Origin: Acidimicrobiia bacterium
GTDB lineage: Bacteria; Actinomycetota; Acidimicrobiia; IMCC26256; JAENVU01
Assembly: GCA_025357995.1 (NCBI GenBank)
Contig: JANYLF010000302.1
Coordinates: 1 to 5,840 of the forward strand
DNA: 5,840 nucleotides
Reading direction: 5' to 3'
Below, one piece after another: positions 4,845 to 5,840 of this stretch. Position numbers and translations under genes: made by a program. The notes beneath the pieces are model-generated. The model saw nothing but the letters and a program-made list of their open reading frames with translations, was not told where the DNA came from and searched no databases. Every line of letters starts with the position of its first letter. Within the stretch, counting starts at the first letter, position 1.

Positions 4845-5840
4845 AATAGCCGCGGACGGCGAGGCATCTGCGGTTCGGAGTCGGTTCGATTCACCGGTGC
4901 TGATCCTCGCGGTGGGCGGGGTACTCGCACTGGGTGTGGTGCTGCGGTTCGTGTGTCGGTCGGATCTGTGGGCCGACGAGGTTCTCTCGGTCAACATCGC
5001 GAAGCTCCCGATCAGCCACATTCCGGCCGCGTTGCGCCACGACGGTGCGCCACCGCTCTACTACCTCCTCCTCCACGTGTGGATGCGGGTGTTCGGGACC
5101 GGTAACACGGCGGTCCGTGCGCTTTCCGGCGCGGCTGGCGTGGTCGCGTTGGTGCCGATGTGGTTCGTTGGCCAGCGGATCGACGAGCGCCGAATCCGAC
5201 GGGGTGACGCGCCTGAGGGTTCGCGGGTGGTGGCCTGGTCGGCGCTCCTCCTGCTCGCACTGTCGCCGTTCGCGATTCGATACGCGACCGAAGCGCGCAT
5301 GTACTCGCTCATCATCCTGTTGGTGGTCGTCGGGTATCTCGCGGTCGCTCGAGCGCTCGAGCGTCCGACGATCGCCAGGCTCGCGCCGGTGACGGTGGTC
5401 ACGGGGCTTTTGCTGTATTCGCACTACTGGTCCTTCTCGCTCGTGGCCGTCACGGGATTGACGACGCTCGCGTTCGCTGTGCGGGTACCGGATCGTCGGC
5501 GCGCCGCAGTGTCGGTCTTGGGTGCACTCGGAGTCGGTGTGCTCACGTTTGCTCCGTGGTTCTCGTCCTTCCGTTTCCAGCTCGCGCATACCGGCACTCC
5601 GTGGGGCGCACCCGCGGCACCGTTCAACAGCTGGGCCGCCACGTTCAAGGCGTTCGGCGGCAATGTGCATCCCGCGGGCTGGTCGCTCGTGGGGCTCGTG
5701 CTGCTCGGTTTGTTCGCGAAGGCGGTCGACGTGCGCCACGTCGAGTTCGACCTCGGGGACCCCCGAGAGCGCAACGCCAAGGTCCCGGTCGGAAAGCCCG
5801 TCGAGACGCCAGCGGTTCTGCGCCACCTGCCGAAGAAGCC
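4807..5840 (+). CDS. GT-C family membrane glycosyltransferase (PMT/ArnT-like), 3' truncated by window
   Basis: The frame is open from ATG 4807 to the window end (344 codons plus two bases) with no stop, so the C-terminus lies outside. The product is a polytopic membrane protein of the PMT_2/GT39-GT83-like superfamily, which transfers sugars from polyprenyl-phosphate donors on the outer face of the membrane. Evidence: a first hydrophobic helix (31-49) followed by FVCRSDLWADEVLS (48-61), whose acidic pair D57/E58 matches the catalytic Asp/Glu of the first external loop; HDGAPPLYYLLLHVW (78-92) then MRVFGTGNTAVRALS (93-107); and YATEARMYSL (159-168), a hallmark block in these enzymes. Further hydrophobic segments lie near 107-122, 141-156, 167-182, 192-204, 207-225, 234-252 and 292-305. 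A charged region follows (306-344). The 38-nt overlap with the preceding gene argues for an operon. ATG at 4807 is favoured over the GTG two codons later by the upstream TACCCT. Substrate and acceptor are unknown; a glycan branch or a lipid or protein acceptor are all possible. Confidence 0.86.
   Translation, partial: MRVGVPLRQVATEIAADGEASAVRSRFDSPVLILAVGGVLALGVVLRFVCRSDLWADEVLSVNIAKLPISHIPAALRHDGAPPLYYLLLHVWMRVFGTGNTAVRALSGAAGVVALVPMWFVGQRIDERRIRRGDAPEGSRVVAWSALLLLALSPFAIRYATEARMYSLIILLVVVGYLAVARALERPTIARLAPVTVVTGLLLYSHYWSFSLVAVTGLTTLAFAVRVPDRRRAAVSVLGALGVGVLTFAPWFSSFRFQLAHTGTPWGAPAAPFNSWAATFKAFGGNVHPAGWSLVGLVLLGLFAKAVDVRHVEFDLGDPRERNAKVPVGKPVETPAVLRHLPKK

Noticed and set aside
4891..5826. 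A 311-residue open frame on the minus strand with an extremely charged R/E/H-rich product
   Set aside because: It is antisense to the GT-C membrane protein; the composition is what GC-rich complementary codons produce, and no motif is present.

Overview
The window is a 5.84 kb piece of a high-GC surface-polysaccharide (O-antigen, capsule or exopolysaccharide type) biosynthesis locus. GC-rich third codon positions, GTG starts, few Shine-Dalgarno sequences and repeated TAnnnT hexamers just upstream of start codons suggest a high-GC actinobacterium or a relative. No marker gene is present, so the lineage is an inference. I see no RNA genes, CRISPR arrays, insertion sequences or convincing intrinsic terminators.

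The locus has two divergent arms that meet at about 3563-3608. The left arm is read on the minus strand. It holds a GT4-type glycosyltransferase (2429 to at least 3487, probably to 3562), a multi-span O-antigen polymerase/ligase (Wzy_C type, 967-2379), a class I SAM-dependent methyltransferase (141-890), and at the window edge the first 17 codons of a probable Wzz-type chain-length determinant or tyrosine autokinase (1-52). The right arm is read on the plus strand. It holds a second GT4-type glycosyltransferase (3609-4844), overlapped by 38 nt by the start of a multi-span GT-C (PMT/ArnT-like) glycosyltransferase (4807 to the window end). The GT-C gene is cut by the window edge.

The genes fit one pathway. 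Cytoplasmic GT4 enzymes build a lipid-linked repeat unit and the methyltransferase could methylate a sugar or cap the chain. The polymerase joins units outside the membrane, the Wzz-like protein would set chain length, and the GT-C enzyme could add a sugar from a polyprenyl-phosphate donor on the outer face. The sugars and final polymer cannot be read from the sequence.

The points most worth a second look are: (i) the minus-strand GT4 gene has an intact, family-typical N-terminal coding stretch upstream of its first GTG but no ATG/GTG/TTG to start it, so either an ATC start or a one-base frameshift is implied; (ii) a symmetric GTAGCCTAC element in the short divergent interval that could give a -10 hexamer on both strands; (iii) a likely leaderless promoter inside the end of the plus-strand GT4 gene; (iv) paired dyad sequences upstream of the methyltransferase and of the wzz-like gene. 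I found no new type of system; the gene content is that of a recognisable glycan cluster.
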